Shown piece by piece: positions 8,638 to 15,163 of a DNA stretch of 64,000 nucleotides; within the stretch, counting starts at the first letter, position 1, and the number at the start of each line of letters is the position of its first letter. Source of the stretch: Microthrixaceae bacterium (GTDB lineage: Bacteria > Actinomycetota > Acidimicrobiia > Acidimicrobiales > Poriferisodalaceae). The position numbers and the translations under genes were made by a program. The stretch is taken from positions 1-64,000 of the forward strand of contig WTFX01000027.1 of the NCBI GenBank assembly GCA_011523825.1, written 5' to 3'. Below the pieces are notes generated by a model. That model was not told the DNA's origin. It did not search any database and was given only the letters and a program-made list of their open reading frames with translations.

Positions 8638-8913
8638 ATGGGCGCGAGCGACGTTCAGTTGGGTGAGGCCGACAAGGCGTTCCACTTCGTGCTGGTCACT
8701 GCGGGTCCCGATCTCCTTGATTGGGCCACGCTTGACGCTCTCTATGAGGCCGGCTGCGGCGACGCGACCATCGGGCACGACACGCTCGAGTTCACGCGGT
8801 CTGCAGTGTCACGAGACCAAGCCCTGTGTTCAGCTTTGCGAGACGTCGAGTCAGTAGCAGGCGTGTCCGTAGTGCGAATCGAGTTCGGCGAGGGGTTGGC
8901 AGAGCGCGCCTGA
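8638..8913 (+). CDS. Small conserved partner protein of the HicA-like gene
   Basis: 91 residues starting at the ATG one base after the previous stop. The acidic sequence contains FHFVLVTAGPDLLDWATLDALYEAGCGDATIGHDTLEF in pieces typical of a ferredoxin-like alpha/beta fold (strand, helix with LYEAGCGDA, strand), then a helix SRDQALCSALRDVE and a last strand SVVRIEF. By recall, relatives of this protein are encoded next to HicA-like genes and often continue into an HTH-like tail; that tail is missing here. A 41-codon truncated copy lies at 12666-12791. No known domain name can be given with confidence. A regulator or antitoxin role is an inference from pairing. Confidence 0.55.
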   Translation: MGASDVQLGEADKAFHFVLVTAGPDLLDWATLDALYEAGCGDATIGHDTLEFTRSAVSRDQALCSALRDVESVAGVSVVRIEFGEGLAERA

Positions 8914-9044
8914 CGTATGACGAACGAGAGTTCTACCTGTGGTTTCCGCAGGGCGATTCGCCTCATTGGCCAAACACCCGCCTTCCATGACATTCGGTGT
9001 GAGCGCTTGGGGATTGTCGCGGTGTGTGCTCACACGAGCACGGG

Positions 9045-9749
9045 TCAATTTTGGTCTGCATGCATGCTGTGCGCAATGAAGACGCCGTCGAAGCTGCAGT
9101 TCGTCCAGGAGGCTGGGTCCAGCCAGCCCATCGCTTCGGCTGCAGTACTCGCTCCGCCTCCTACGCGCACTCTGTCCCCTGTGAGGTGTGGGCCGGCTGC
9201 CCACACCCATAGGCCACCGCTTTGGCGGTCATAGCGTGTGATGCTTCGGGGCAGACTCAGCAAGTATCGGTAACCGAACAGATCACTCTCTTCGATCGCG
9301 ACGTCAAGGTACACGCACGGCGGATCGATCCAGAGTTCACCCCAGTCTTCAGCGTTTGGCACACCGCCTTCAGGATCCAGGTCCCACATTGCCACGAAAG
9401 GGTCTTGTACGGCGCGAGCCGAAGCCCGCGCCGTGGCAGTCGTTTCGAATTCGATACTGATTGTCGCAGGCGGCGTTGTCGAGGCCGATTCGGCGTCGGA
9501 CATGGGCTGGACCGTCGCAGGAGTCGACTCCGGCGCGAGAACTTGAGGAGATGTGATGAGCGATTCAGCGACGGCGGATCCGTCGCTGTCGAAGTTGGTG
9601 GTCGTAGCGCAAGAAAAGCTCAGTGAGACGACCAGCACCAAGTATCGCGCCGGTGGGCACCGCGGCCACGCGGCCGTCTCGAAGGACAGCCTTCTACGGC
9701 ACCTCGATGTATGTGTCCTCAAGTACTTGGACATCGAGGTAGTCCTCAA
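9045..9749 (-). CDS. Putative lipoprotein of unknown function
   Basis: Open frame of 234 codons. A hydrophobic stretch ARYLVLVVSLSFSC ends in a lipobox-like Cys at residue 47, followed by a Ser/Thr/Ala-rich linker to ~residue 100. A small globular domain follows, with paired motifs WGELWIDPPCVYLDV, YLLSLPRSITRYD and GDRVRVGGG. The design is a membrane-anchored lipoprotein with a beta-rich domain. The start is uncertain: the N-region before the hydrophobic stretch is long, and neither the ATG at 9749 nor that at 9734 has a convincing ribosome site. The beginning overlaps the end of the protease remnant by 56 bp. Codon use is less GC-biased than in neighbours, which suggests accessory DNA. Confidence 0.45.
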   Translation of the reverse strand: MRTTSMSKYLRTHTSRCRRRLSFETAAWPRCPPARYLVLVVSLSFSCATTTNFDSDGSAVAESLITSPQVLAPESTPATVQPMSDAESASTTPPATISIEFETTATARASARAVQDPFVAMWDLDPEGGVPNAEDWGELWIDPPCVYLDVAIEESDLFGYRYLLSLPRSITRYDRQSGGLWVWAAGPHLTGDRVRVGGGASTAAEAMGWLDPASWTNCSFDGVFIAHSMHADQN

Positions 9750-10317
9750 CCTTGCACGCCTTCAACGCTGGCCCTTCGACCCGTACAAAGACTGCGTTGC
9801 ATGCAGCCCCCCCGCAAGCGCCACTGTTGCTGGGCTGAAAGTTGATGTTCCTAACCGTCCCGCAGGTCACGCCGGAGCTTCTACCGGTGTGGCACACATG
9901 ATCGTTGACCATGCCGCTCCGCCCGACATCATTGTGGATCTGCTCGATGCCGGATGCCTTCTTGTACTGGGAGCGGGCCCAGTGCCCTGCGCCGCTTGGG
10001 ATCCTGTGCGACTGGGCATCTGCATTGGCATGCATGTAGCCCCTTATCCACGGAAGTGACACCCCGTGCATCTTCTGCTGGTTGCGGTAATGCCCAGCAG
10101 TAATGACCACGTAGTCGCCGTTGCCGTCTTCCTGCGCGACGAAACCCGATGTGCAGGTGCTCATTGACCGGCCGGCGTCGAACATGGCGTTGTCCGAGAT
10201 GCCGCGACCGTCAACAACCCGAGCCTCTACAAAACACGGGGTGATGCGCTTCTTCTCGACCCGGCTCCAACTCCCGTCAGGGACGGTCTGGCCGAGCGGT
10301 GAGGATGTCAGGCCCAC
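9694..10317 (-). pseudogene. Trypsin-like (S1) serine protease remnant without catalytic Ser
   Basis: The 207-codon frame contains the core of a secreted S1-type protease: CTSGF, VVITAGH with the catalytic His, an ADAQ.HRI segment probably holding the catalytic Asp, and VCHTGRSSGVTCGTV typical of bacterial trypsin-like enzymes. The frame then reads VFVRVEGPALKACK, after which the GDSGGP block with the nucleophilic Ser should follow. It is missing in all three frames, and the frame stops 18 codons later. The N-terminus also lacks a signal peptide and abuts the end of the ATPase gene (10-bp overlap). Both ends therefore look cut. I treat it as a decayed fragment; an inactive secreted binding protein is less likely given the missing leader. 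Confidence 0.6.
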
Positions 10318-11582
10318 AGACTGCTGATGGGCGCGGCCCAGAGGCGGTCTGCGAGCGGCACGAAGCCTGGGCCGGTGTGAAGCACGATTCCTGCGAGGAA
10401 TCGATCGCCTTCTTCGTCGCGCAGCCAGGCGAGGTGCCGGGCGTCATCGCGGGACACAGCAGCGGCGGCTTTGACTTCGATGCCGATGATGTGCCCGGAG
10501 TGGAGTTCGATGACGATGTCGACTTCGTGCCGGCCGTTGTGCTGGCGCAGGTGATGCAGTGCACAGCGGTGCTCGCTGACGGTGGCCTGCGCTCGAAGCT
10601 GAGCGACAACGAACGTCTCGAGGAGGCGACCCAACAGGTCAGCATCGCGCATCACACCCGCCTCGGTGGTACCAGTAGCCGCGGCGAACAGCGAGGAATC
10701 CACGAGGAATCGCTTGGGTCGCTTGACGAGCCGCTTGGTGCGATTCGATGACCACGCGGGCAGCCCGCTGACTACGTAGATGCGTTCGAGCAGGTCCAAG
10801 TACGCATGTGCGGTGCGGCGGTCGATGCCTGCTGCCGTGCAGAGAAGGGTGTCGTCGGTGATTCGAGCGCACTGATGGGCGTACGCCGCGAAGTAGCGCC
10901 CCAGCCGACTGCGGTCGACACCGTTGCCTGCAAGTACGGCGTCGCGGCCGACGATCTCCGCTGTGTAGGTGTCGAGCCAGCGTCGGCGGGAGCGCTCGGG
11001 TAAGCCGAGCGCCGCTTGCGGGAACCCTCCTTGCAGGGCCAGCCGCACGTAGTCCCGGAGATGCCCAGCGGTGCCTGCGCTGGTGGCGCTGTCAGCAGCG
11101 TTGCTCGCCCAGCGGGTTCCCCCAGTGAGGGCCGGATCCCCCTCGGCGATGCGGTCCACCAGTGTCGGGACGGTGGAAGCCGACAGCTCGCCGACGGTCA
11201 GCGGGAACATTTCGACGCGAGTCACTCTGCCGGTTCCCGGCCATGTCCGGTGGTCGGTCTCGGCTCGCACCGATCCGGTCAGGATGAAGCGCCCCGGATG
11301 GCGATCGCGGTCGCACGCCCGTTTCACGGCGCCGAGCACCTCGGGCACCTCCTGCCACTCGTCCAGCAGGATCGGCGTTGGAAGCCCGTCGAGAGCGGCA
11401 TCGGGATCAGCAGCGACGACATCAGCCTCGCCGGGACGGTCCAGATGAATGATGCTGCTGGCGTGCCGGGCGGCGGTGGTTGTCTTGCCTGCCGCACGCG
11501 GACCCACCAGCGAGACCGCGGGCAACGCAGCGAGCAGCTCCGCCAACAACGGGTCAGCGAGGCGTTTCAGGTAGCCGTCCAT
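10308..11582 (-). CDS. AAA ATPase with DUF4143 domain
   Basis: 424 residues. It has Walker A GPRAAGKT (27-34), Walker B ILLDEWQE (71-78) and sensor-like FILTGS (99-104). Then comes the DUF4143 winged-helix region with a conserved LDLLERIYVVSGLPAW segment near 270 and a C-terminal nuclease-like core (HEVDIVIE followed by IGIEVKAAA near 377), as in PD-(D/E)xK folds. These ATPases are widespread accessory genes of unresolved function. The ATG at 11582 is chosen because TACGCT lies 6 nt upstream; an upstream in-frame start at 11684 would run through the repeat array. Three 23-bp direct repeats lie directly upstream and look like operators for autoregulation. Confidence 0.85.
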   Translation of the reverse strand: MDGYLKRLADPLLAELLAALPAVSLVGPRAAGKTTTAARHASSIIHLDRPGEADVVAADPDAALDGLPTPILLDEWQEVPEVLGAVKRACDRDRHPGRFILTGSVRAETDHRTWPGTGRVTRVEMFPLTVGELSASTVPTLVDRIAEGDPALTGGTRWASNAADSATSAGTAGHLRDYVRLALQGGFPQAALGLPERSRRRWLDTYTAEIVGRDAVLAGNGVDRSRLGRYFAAYAHQCARITDDTLLCTAAGIDRRTAHAYLDLLERIYVVSGLPAWSSNRTKRLVKRPKRFLVDSSLFAAATGTTEAGVMRDADLLGRLLETFVVAQLRAQATVSEHRCALHHLRQHNGRHEVDIVIELHSGHIIGIEVKAAAAVSRDDARHLAWLRDEEGDRFLAGIVLHTGPGFVPLADRLWAAPISSLWA

Positions 11583-11588
11583 GTTGCA

Positions 11589-11594
11589 AGCGTA
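11589..11594 (-). promoter_or_regulatory. Probable -10 hexamer TACGCT, leaderless, for the DUF4143 ATPase
   Basis: On the minus strand TACGCT is followed by 6 nt and the ATG at 11582. The repeat array starts 15 nt further upstream. Confidence 0.5.
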
Positions 11595-11608
11595 ACTGCC
11601 GGCATCTG

Positions 11609-11677
11609 AATGTCGATTTGCAACATCTCGTGATGTCGGTTTGCAACAGTTCGCAATGTCGGTTTGCGACAACGTTG
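11609..11677. repeat. Three 23-bp direct repeats, operator-like
   Basis: Units start at 11609, 11632 and 11655, exactly 23 bp apart. The shared core is RATGTCGRTTTGCRACA. The core ends in TTGCAACAT, whose inverse ATGTTGCAA recurs at the ATPase start codon (11581-11589). The array covers the expected -35 region and upstream of the ATPase promoter, so repressor binding is plausible. Confidence 0.65.
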
Positions 11678-11722
11678 GGCGCATCGCTGGCAGTCCCCGA
11701 CGGCCACACGGCTACCCTCCTG

Positions 11723-12131
11723 GTACCTCAACGAGGCACCCGCGGTCGCCGAACTGCTGGAACTGCCAGACCACGTGACGCAGATCTGCCTGTCCCCGGT
11801 GGCCTACACGATCGGCGCCGATTTCACGCCTACGTCGCGGCGCTACCCGGCCGCGGACATCGCCTACTTCGACCGTTATGGGCGTACCAAGACGCAGAGC
11901 GGGCCGGGCGTCGTCGATGAGATTGATCTCCAGGCCAAGCCCGACTCGGTCCGGGCCGCCATCGAATCGCTCGACGTGCCTGCGGACACCTGGCGCTTCG
12001 ACCTCGAGCAGGTACCGGGGGGAAGCCGGCTGCGCCTGCATGCCCCGGTTGACCCCGGCGCCGACCCCTTTGCGGCGTTGGCCGCGGTGCGACAAACGCT
12101 CGACAAACTGGCCCAGCAGCTCAAGAGCTAG
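11723..12131 (+). pseudogene. Truncated second copy of the nitroreductase (C-terminal part)
   Basis: From the codons for YLNEAPAVAELLELPDH onward the sequence follows the C-terminal 137 residues of the nitroreductase at 7445-8353 with about 20 substitutions. Everything before that, including the FMN-binding half, is missing. A TACCCT hexamer like that of the intact gene remains at 11713-11718, a few bases before the break. This looks like an internal deletion joining the promoter to codon ~170. The frame is open, so a short peptide could be made, but it should not be a working nitroreductase. Confidence 0.8.
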
Positions 12132-12190
12132 CCCCCTTCATCAGTGACGATCGCTTGTCGCCTCATGCGCCTCATCGGGCATGGTGGGCG

Positions 12191-12484
12191 TCAGAGCAGT
12201 GTGGTCCGTTGTTGATCCTGCACTACGGAGACTTCGAGGCGGCCATCTACTCCGCGGGCATAGCGCTGGAGAACGCTGATCGTGACGTTGTCTGAGCACT
12301 CGATGGCGGCGATACGGGGTTGTGAAACGCCGATTCGCTCAGCAAGGTCTCGCTGGGACAAGCCGGCGCTCTCACGCAGTGCGGTCAAGCCAGCGGCCCA
12401 TCGCAGTTCATTCTCGATCTCGCCGACGCGCTGGTCGGCACCGGGCGATTCGAGGATCTTCTTCTCCCATTGTTCAAGACTCAT
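12191..12484 (-). CDS. XRE-family HTH antitoxin, HigA-like
   Basis: 97 residues. A helix-turn-helix of the Xre type is clear: LTALRESAGLSQRDLAERIG, VSQPRIAAIE and NVTISVLQRYARGVDG. The N-terminal ~30 residues form a leader helix with SLEQWEKKILE, as in antitoxins encoded downstream of RelE/HigB-type toxins. The start overlaps the end of the toxin remnant by 4 nt (ATGA), the usual toxin-antitoxin arrangement. The toxin gene has lost its 5' end, so this is probably an orphan antitoxin that may still act as a repressor. Confidence 0.8.
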   Translation of the reverse strand: MSLEQWEKKILESPGADQRVGEIENELRWAAGLTALRESAGLSQRDLAERIGVSQPRIAAIECSDNVTISVLQRYARGVDGRLEVSVVQDQQRTTLL

Positions 12485-12647
12485 CGTCGCTTCCTCCTGC
12501 CGGTCTGCCTTCTTGTTGCCATCCTGCGTGGTGTCGTCTGTCGTCCCTCGGCGAGCTTCGCCTGATGTTCGTCGAATCGATCATCGGCGATCGGGATGTT
12601 CGATTCATACCAACGGTCCCAATCGTCGCGCTTGTCGCCGACGACCA
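12481..12647 (-). pseudogene. 5'-truncated toxin of a HigB/RelE-like pair
   Basis: The last ~55 codons of a minus-strand gene remain: FVVVGDKRDDWDRWYE, SNIPIADDRFDEHQAKL and a basic tail ending KRR. The pattern GDK..W..WY...IP.AD..(Y/F).EH matches C-termini of RelE/HigB-like toxins paired with Xre antitoxins. The frame is cut at about 12648, exactly where sequence homologous to 8620 onward begins, so the duplication breakpoint removed the promoter and N-terminus. Extending the frame across the junction only gives unrelated residues from the neighbouring copy. Confidence 0.6.
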
Positions 12648-12665
12648 CAAACGGATTGGGGCGAC

Positions 12666-12791
12666 ATGAGCGCGAGCGATGCTCAGTTGCACGAGCCTTA
12701 CGAGACGTTCCGCTTCGTGCTGGTGACTGCGGGGGCCGATCTCCTTGACTGGCCCACGCTTGACACAGTGGCCCGGAGGCTTGAGGGCTAG
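12666..12791 (+). pseudogene. Truncated copy of the HicA-partner gene
   Basis: The 41-codon frame follows the first ~35 codons of the gene at 8638 (SASDAQLHEPYETFRFVLVT and DLLDWPTLD), then diverges and stops. DNA homology to the first copy begins at 12648 (matching 8620) and ends near 12767. No copy of the HicA-like gene lies in front of it. Confidence 0.7.
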
Positions 12792-12813
12792 CTCCATACG
12801 GCTGAGTTTGATG

Positions 12814-12839
12814 CTGCGGATGGCCCATGCCATCCGCAG
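12814..12839. terminator. Hairpin between convergent genes
   Basis: A perfect 10-bp stem (CTGCGGATGG / CCATCCGCAG) with a 6-nt loop. A second 7-bp hairpin (GGATGAG / CTCATCC, 12853-12870) overlaps the stop of the acyl-CoA dehydrogenase gene. There is no T-run, but the position suits bidirectional termination. Confidence 0.5.
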
Positions 12840-12859
12840 TGTGTGATGTTCCGGATGAG

Positions 12860-14098
12860 TTAGCTCATCCTGAAATCGGGATCGTGGCGCCGGAGTTCGC
12901 GGCGGGCGATGGTCATCTTGTGGACCTCGTCGGGGCCGTCGGCGATCCGCAGCGTCCGCATCTGGGCGTACATCTCGGCCAGCGGGAAGAACTGGGTGAC
13001 ACCGCCGGCGCCGTGCACCTGGATCGCCCGATCGATGATCTTCAGCGCCATGTTGGGCACCACCACCTTGATGCCGGAGATCTCCTGCGCAGCGGCCTTG
13101 TTGCCGATGGTGTCCATCAGATGTGCCACATGCAGCACGTACTCGCGGGCCTGGTCGATCTCGATGCGTGCTTCGGCGATCCAGTCCTGGATGAGGCCTT
13201 GCTGGGCAACCGACTTGCCGAAGGTGTGGCGTTCGAGCGCCCGCTTGCACATGTGCTCCAGCGCCCGTTCGGCCACGCCGATCGAACGCATGCAGTGGTG
13301 AATGCGTCCGGGGCCCAGCCGAGCCTGGCTGATGGCGAAGCCCTCGCCCTCGCCTCCCAGGATGTGGTCCTCGGGCACCCTCACGTTCTCGTACACCAAC
13401 TCGGGGTGACCGCCCCGGTGGTGGTAGCCGAACACCAGCGGGTCGCGTTCCACCGTGATGCCCTCGGCGTCGCGTGGCACCACGATCATCGACTGCTGGC
13501 GATGGCGCGGCCCGTCCGGGTCGTTCTTGCCCATCACAATGAGCACCTTGCACTCGGGCCGCAGCGCGTTCGAGGAGAACCACTTGCGACCGTTCAGCAC
13601 GTACTCGTCGCCGTCCTTGTCGATCCGCAGGCGGATGTTGGATGCATCAGAGCTGGCCACCTCGGGCTCGGTCATCGAGAAGGTCGAGCGGAACTCCCCC
13701 TCCAGCAGCGGTGCCAGGTACTGCTGCTTGACCCGCTCGGAGCCGTACAGGTTCAGAATCTCCATGTTGCCGGTGTCAGGCGCCGCGCAGTTCAGCGCCT
13801 CGGAGCTGAACGACACCTTGCCGAGCTCTTCGGAGATCGGCGAGTAGTCCAGGTTGGACAGCTTCGTGCCCGGCGCCTGCGGGTCGAGGTGGGGGATGAA
13901 CAGGTTCCACAGGCCGCGCTCGCGCGCGGCCGCCTTGAGCTTCTCCATGATTGCCGGGGTGGCGTGCACTTGCCCGGCGGCTACGAGCTCTTCGTACTGC
14001 TCGTTGTACTCCTCCTCGTTGGGGTAGATGTGGTCGTCCATGAACGACTTCACGGCCTCCTGCATCTCGAGGCCCTTGTCGGTGTAGGCGTGCGCCAT
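12860..14098 (-). CDS. Acyl-CoA dehydrogenase, ACAD10/11-like
   Basis: 412 residues. FAD/acyl-CoA signatures: STFSMTEPEVASSDASNI near 140 and NGRKWFSSNAL near 170, RHTFGKSVAQQG near 290, and IQVHGAGGVTQ near 363. The position of the usual catalytic Glu (YEG in medium-chain enzymes) reads ADGPDEVHK, i.e. Asp, as in the ACAD10/ACAD11 type. These enzymes oxidise long or branched acyl-CoAs to trans-2-enoyl-CoA and pass electrons to ETF. An AGGAGC ribosome site precedes the ATG. It stands alone on the minus strand, with a strong inverted repeat upstream. Confidence 0.92.
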   Translation of the reverse strand: MAHAYTDKGLEMQEAVKSFMDDHIYPNEEEYNEQYEELVAAGQVHATPAIMEKLKAAARERGLWNLFIPHLDPQAPGTKLSNLDYSPISEELGKVSFSSEALNCAAPDTGNMEILNLYGSERVKQQYLAPLLEGEFRSTFSMTEPEVASSDASNIRLRIDKDGDEYVLNGRKWFSSNALRPECKVLIVMGKNDPDGPRHRQQSMIVVPRDAEGITVERDPLVFGYHHRGGHPELVYENVRVPEDHILGGEGEGFAISQARLGPGRIHHCMRSIGVAERALEHMCKRALERHTFGKSVAQQGLIQDWIAEARIEIDQAREYVLHVAHLMDTIGNKAAAQEISGIKVVVPNMALKIIDRAIQVHGAGGVTQFFPLAEMYAQMRTLRIADGPDEVHKMTIARRELRRHDPDFRMS

Positions 14099-14204
14099 GT
14101 CGGTGCTCCTGTTTGGTCTGCGAGTTCGTGAGCGAGATTGGCGACCTGAAAGCTAGCCCGCGGCTCAGATCAGTTTCAGAGCAACGCAGCTAGGTGCGCC
14201 CGCT

Positions 14205-14278
14205 GCGGAGGCGGCAGGAAACTCTGCGACCAGCGATCCAGCGGGTCGCAACGTCGCCGAGTTTCCTGCCGCCTCCGC
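14205..14278. terminator. Long perfect inverted repeat (20-bp arms)
   Basis: Arms 14205-14224 and 14259-14278 are perfectly complementary. After one mismatch the stem continues for 5 bp (GCGAC/GTCGC), leaving a ~22-nt loop. It sits just after the stop of the SDR gene at 14305 and before the ACAD gene, both minus strand, so it may terminate the SDR transcript. There is no T-tract. Confidence 0.5.
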
Positions 14279-14304
14279 TGCTCTCGCGTCTGTGCCTCGG
14301 GCTC

Positions 14305-15096
14305 TCAGACGTGGGTGCCGACGCCGCCGTCGATGGTGAGGCAGGTGCCGTTGATGTAGTTCGCTCCGTTGCTTGCAAGGAACACCACGCCGGCGGCGAC
14401 CTCGTCGGCCGTGCCGTAGCGGCCCTGGGGGACTCCAGTGGAGTTGCGGGCGAAGATCGCCTCGGCGTCCGTGTTGTTGGCCTCAGCGATCTCGGCTGCC
14501 GCTCGTTCCCACATGTCGGTGCGGATGAGCCCCGGGATGACGGTGTTGGTGAGCACATTGTCGGCGCCGTACTTGCCTGCGAGCGCCTTGGCGGTGGCCA
14601 CCATGGCGGCCTTGGTGGCTGCGTAATCGATGAGCGCAGCATTGGGGGAGAACGCTGCGCCGGTGGCGATCATGATCACCCTGCCCCACTTCTGCTTGCG
14701 CATGTGCGGCAGGCAGAACCGGGTGCAACGCACCGCCGACATCAAGTTGAGCTGGTGCAGATCGGTCCAGTCGTCATCGGACATGTACAGGAAGTTGCGC
14801 GACGGCGATGCGCCGACGTTGTTGACGAGAATGTCAGCGGGTCCGACGTCGGTCGTGGCTGCTTCGAGGAACGTCTGCGTGGCGTCGGCATCGGACATGT
14901 CCGCCGTGTAGCCGCGGACCGAGCCCGATCCCGACGGCGGCGCGTACGCAGCCAGCGCGTCCACCGCTTCGGCGCCGCGGGCGCAGAATGCCACGGCGGC
15001 GCCATGATCGGCGAGCAGTCGCACCGAGGCCTCGCCGATGCCCTTGGAAGCGCCGGTCACCAGCGCCACCCGTCCCGAAAGGTCCATGTCCAACAT
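14305..15096 (-). CDS. SDR family oxidoreductase
   Basis: 263 residues. The Rossmann motif is TGASKGIG, the structural motif NNVG, and the active site DYAATKAA (Y-x3-K). The position 13 residues before the Tyr, normally Ser, is Thr in IATGAAF; Thr can substitute but is uncommon. The C-terminal motif is a glycine-rich IDGG. The start MLDMDLSGRVALVTG (15096) is preferred because of a GGGGAG ribosome site and because the 49 codons upstream are Arg/Pro-rich non-family sequence. It follows the SsuD-like gene by 67 bp on the same strand, so they may be cotranscribed. Substrate unknown. Confidence 0.88.
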   Translation of the reverse strand: MLDMDLSGRVALVTGASKGIGEASVRLLADHGAAVAFCARGAEAVDALAAYAPPSGSGSVRGYTADMSDADATQTFLEAATTDVGPADILVNNVGASPSRNFLYMSDDDWTDLHQLNLMSAVRCTRFCLPHMRKQKWGRVIMIATGAAFSPNAALIDYAATKAAMVATAKALAGKYGADNVLTNTVIPGLIRTDMWERAAAEIAEANNTDAEAIFARNSTGVPQGRYGTADEVAAGVVFLASNGANYINGTCLTIDGGVGTHV

Positions 15097-15163
15097 CAGG
15101 CTCCCCTTGTTGATCCGTGCTCCTGGTGGGCGTTCGCGGTTGATGCTTCGTCCAGCAGGCTGT

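Noticed and set aside
9553..10059. Plus-strand frame across the lipoprotein/protease region
   Set aside because: It is antisense to the protease core, which has clear family motifs, and its product shows no recognisable pattern.
11609..11677. CRISPR array
   Set aside because: The repeats are contiguous 23-bp units without unique spacers and only three in number; no cas genes are present.
7445..12791. Transposon or integrative element
   Set aside because: No transposase, integrase, terminal inverted repeats or tRNA target were found; homologous segments explain the structure better as duplication with deletion.
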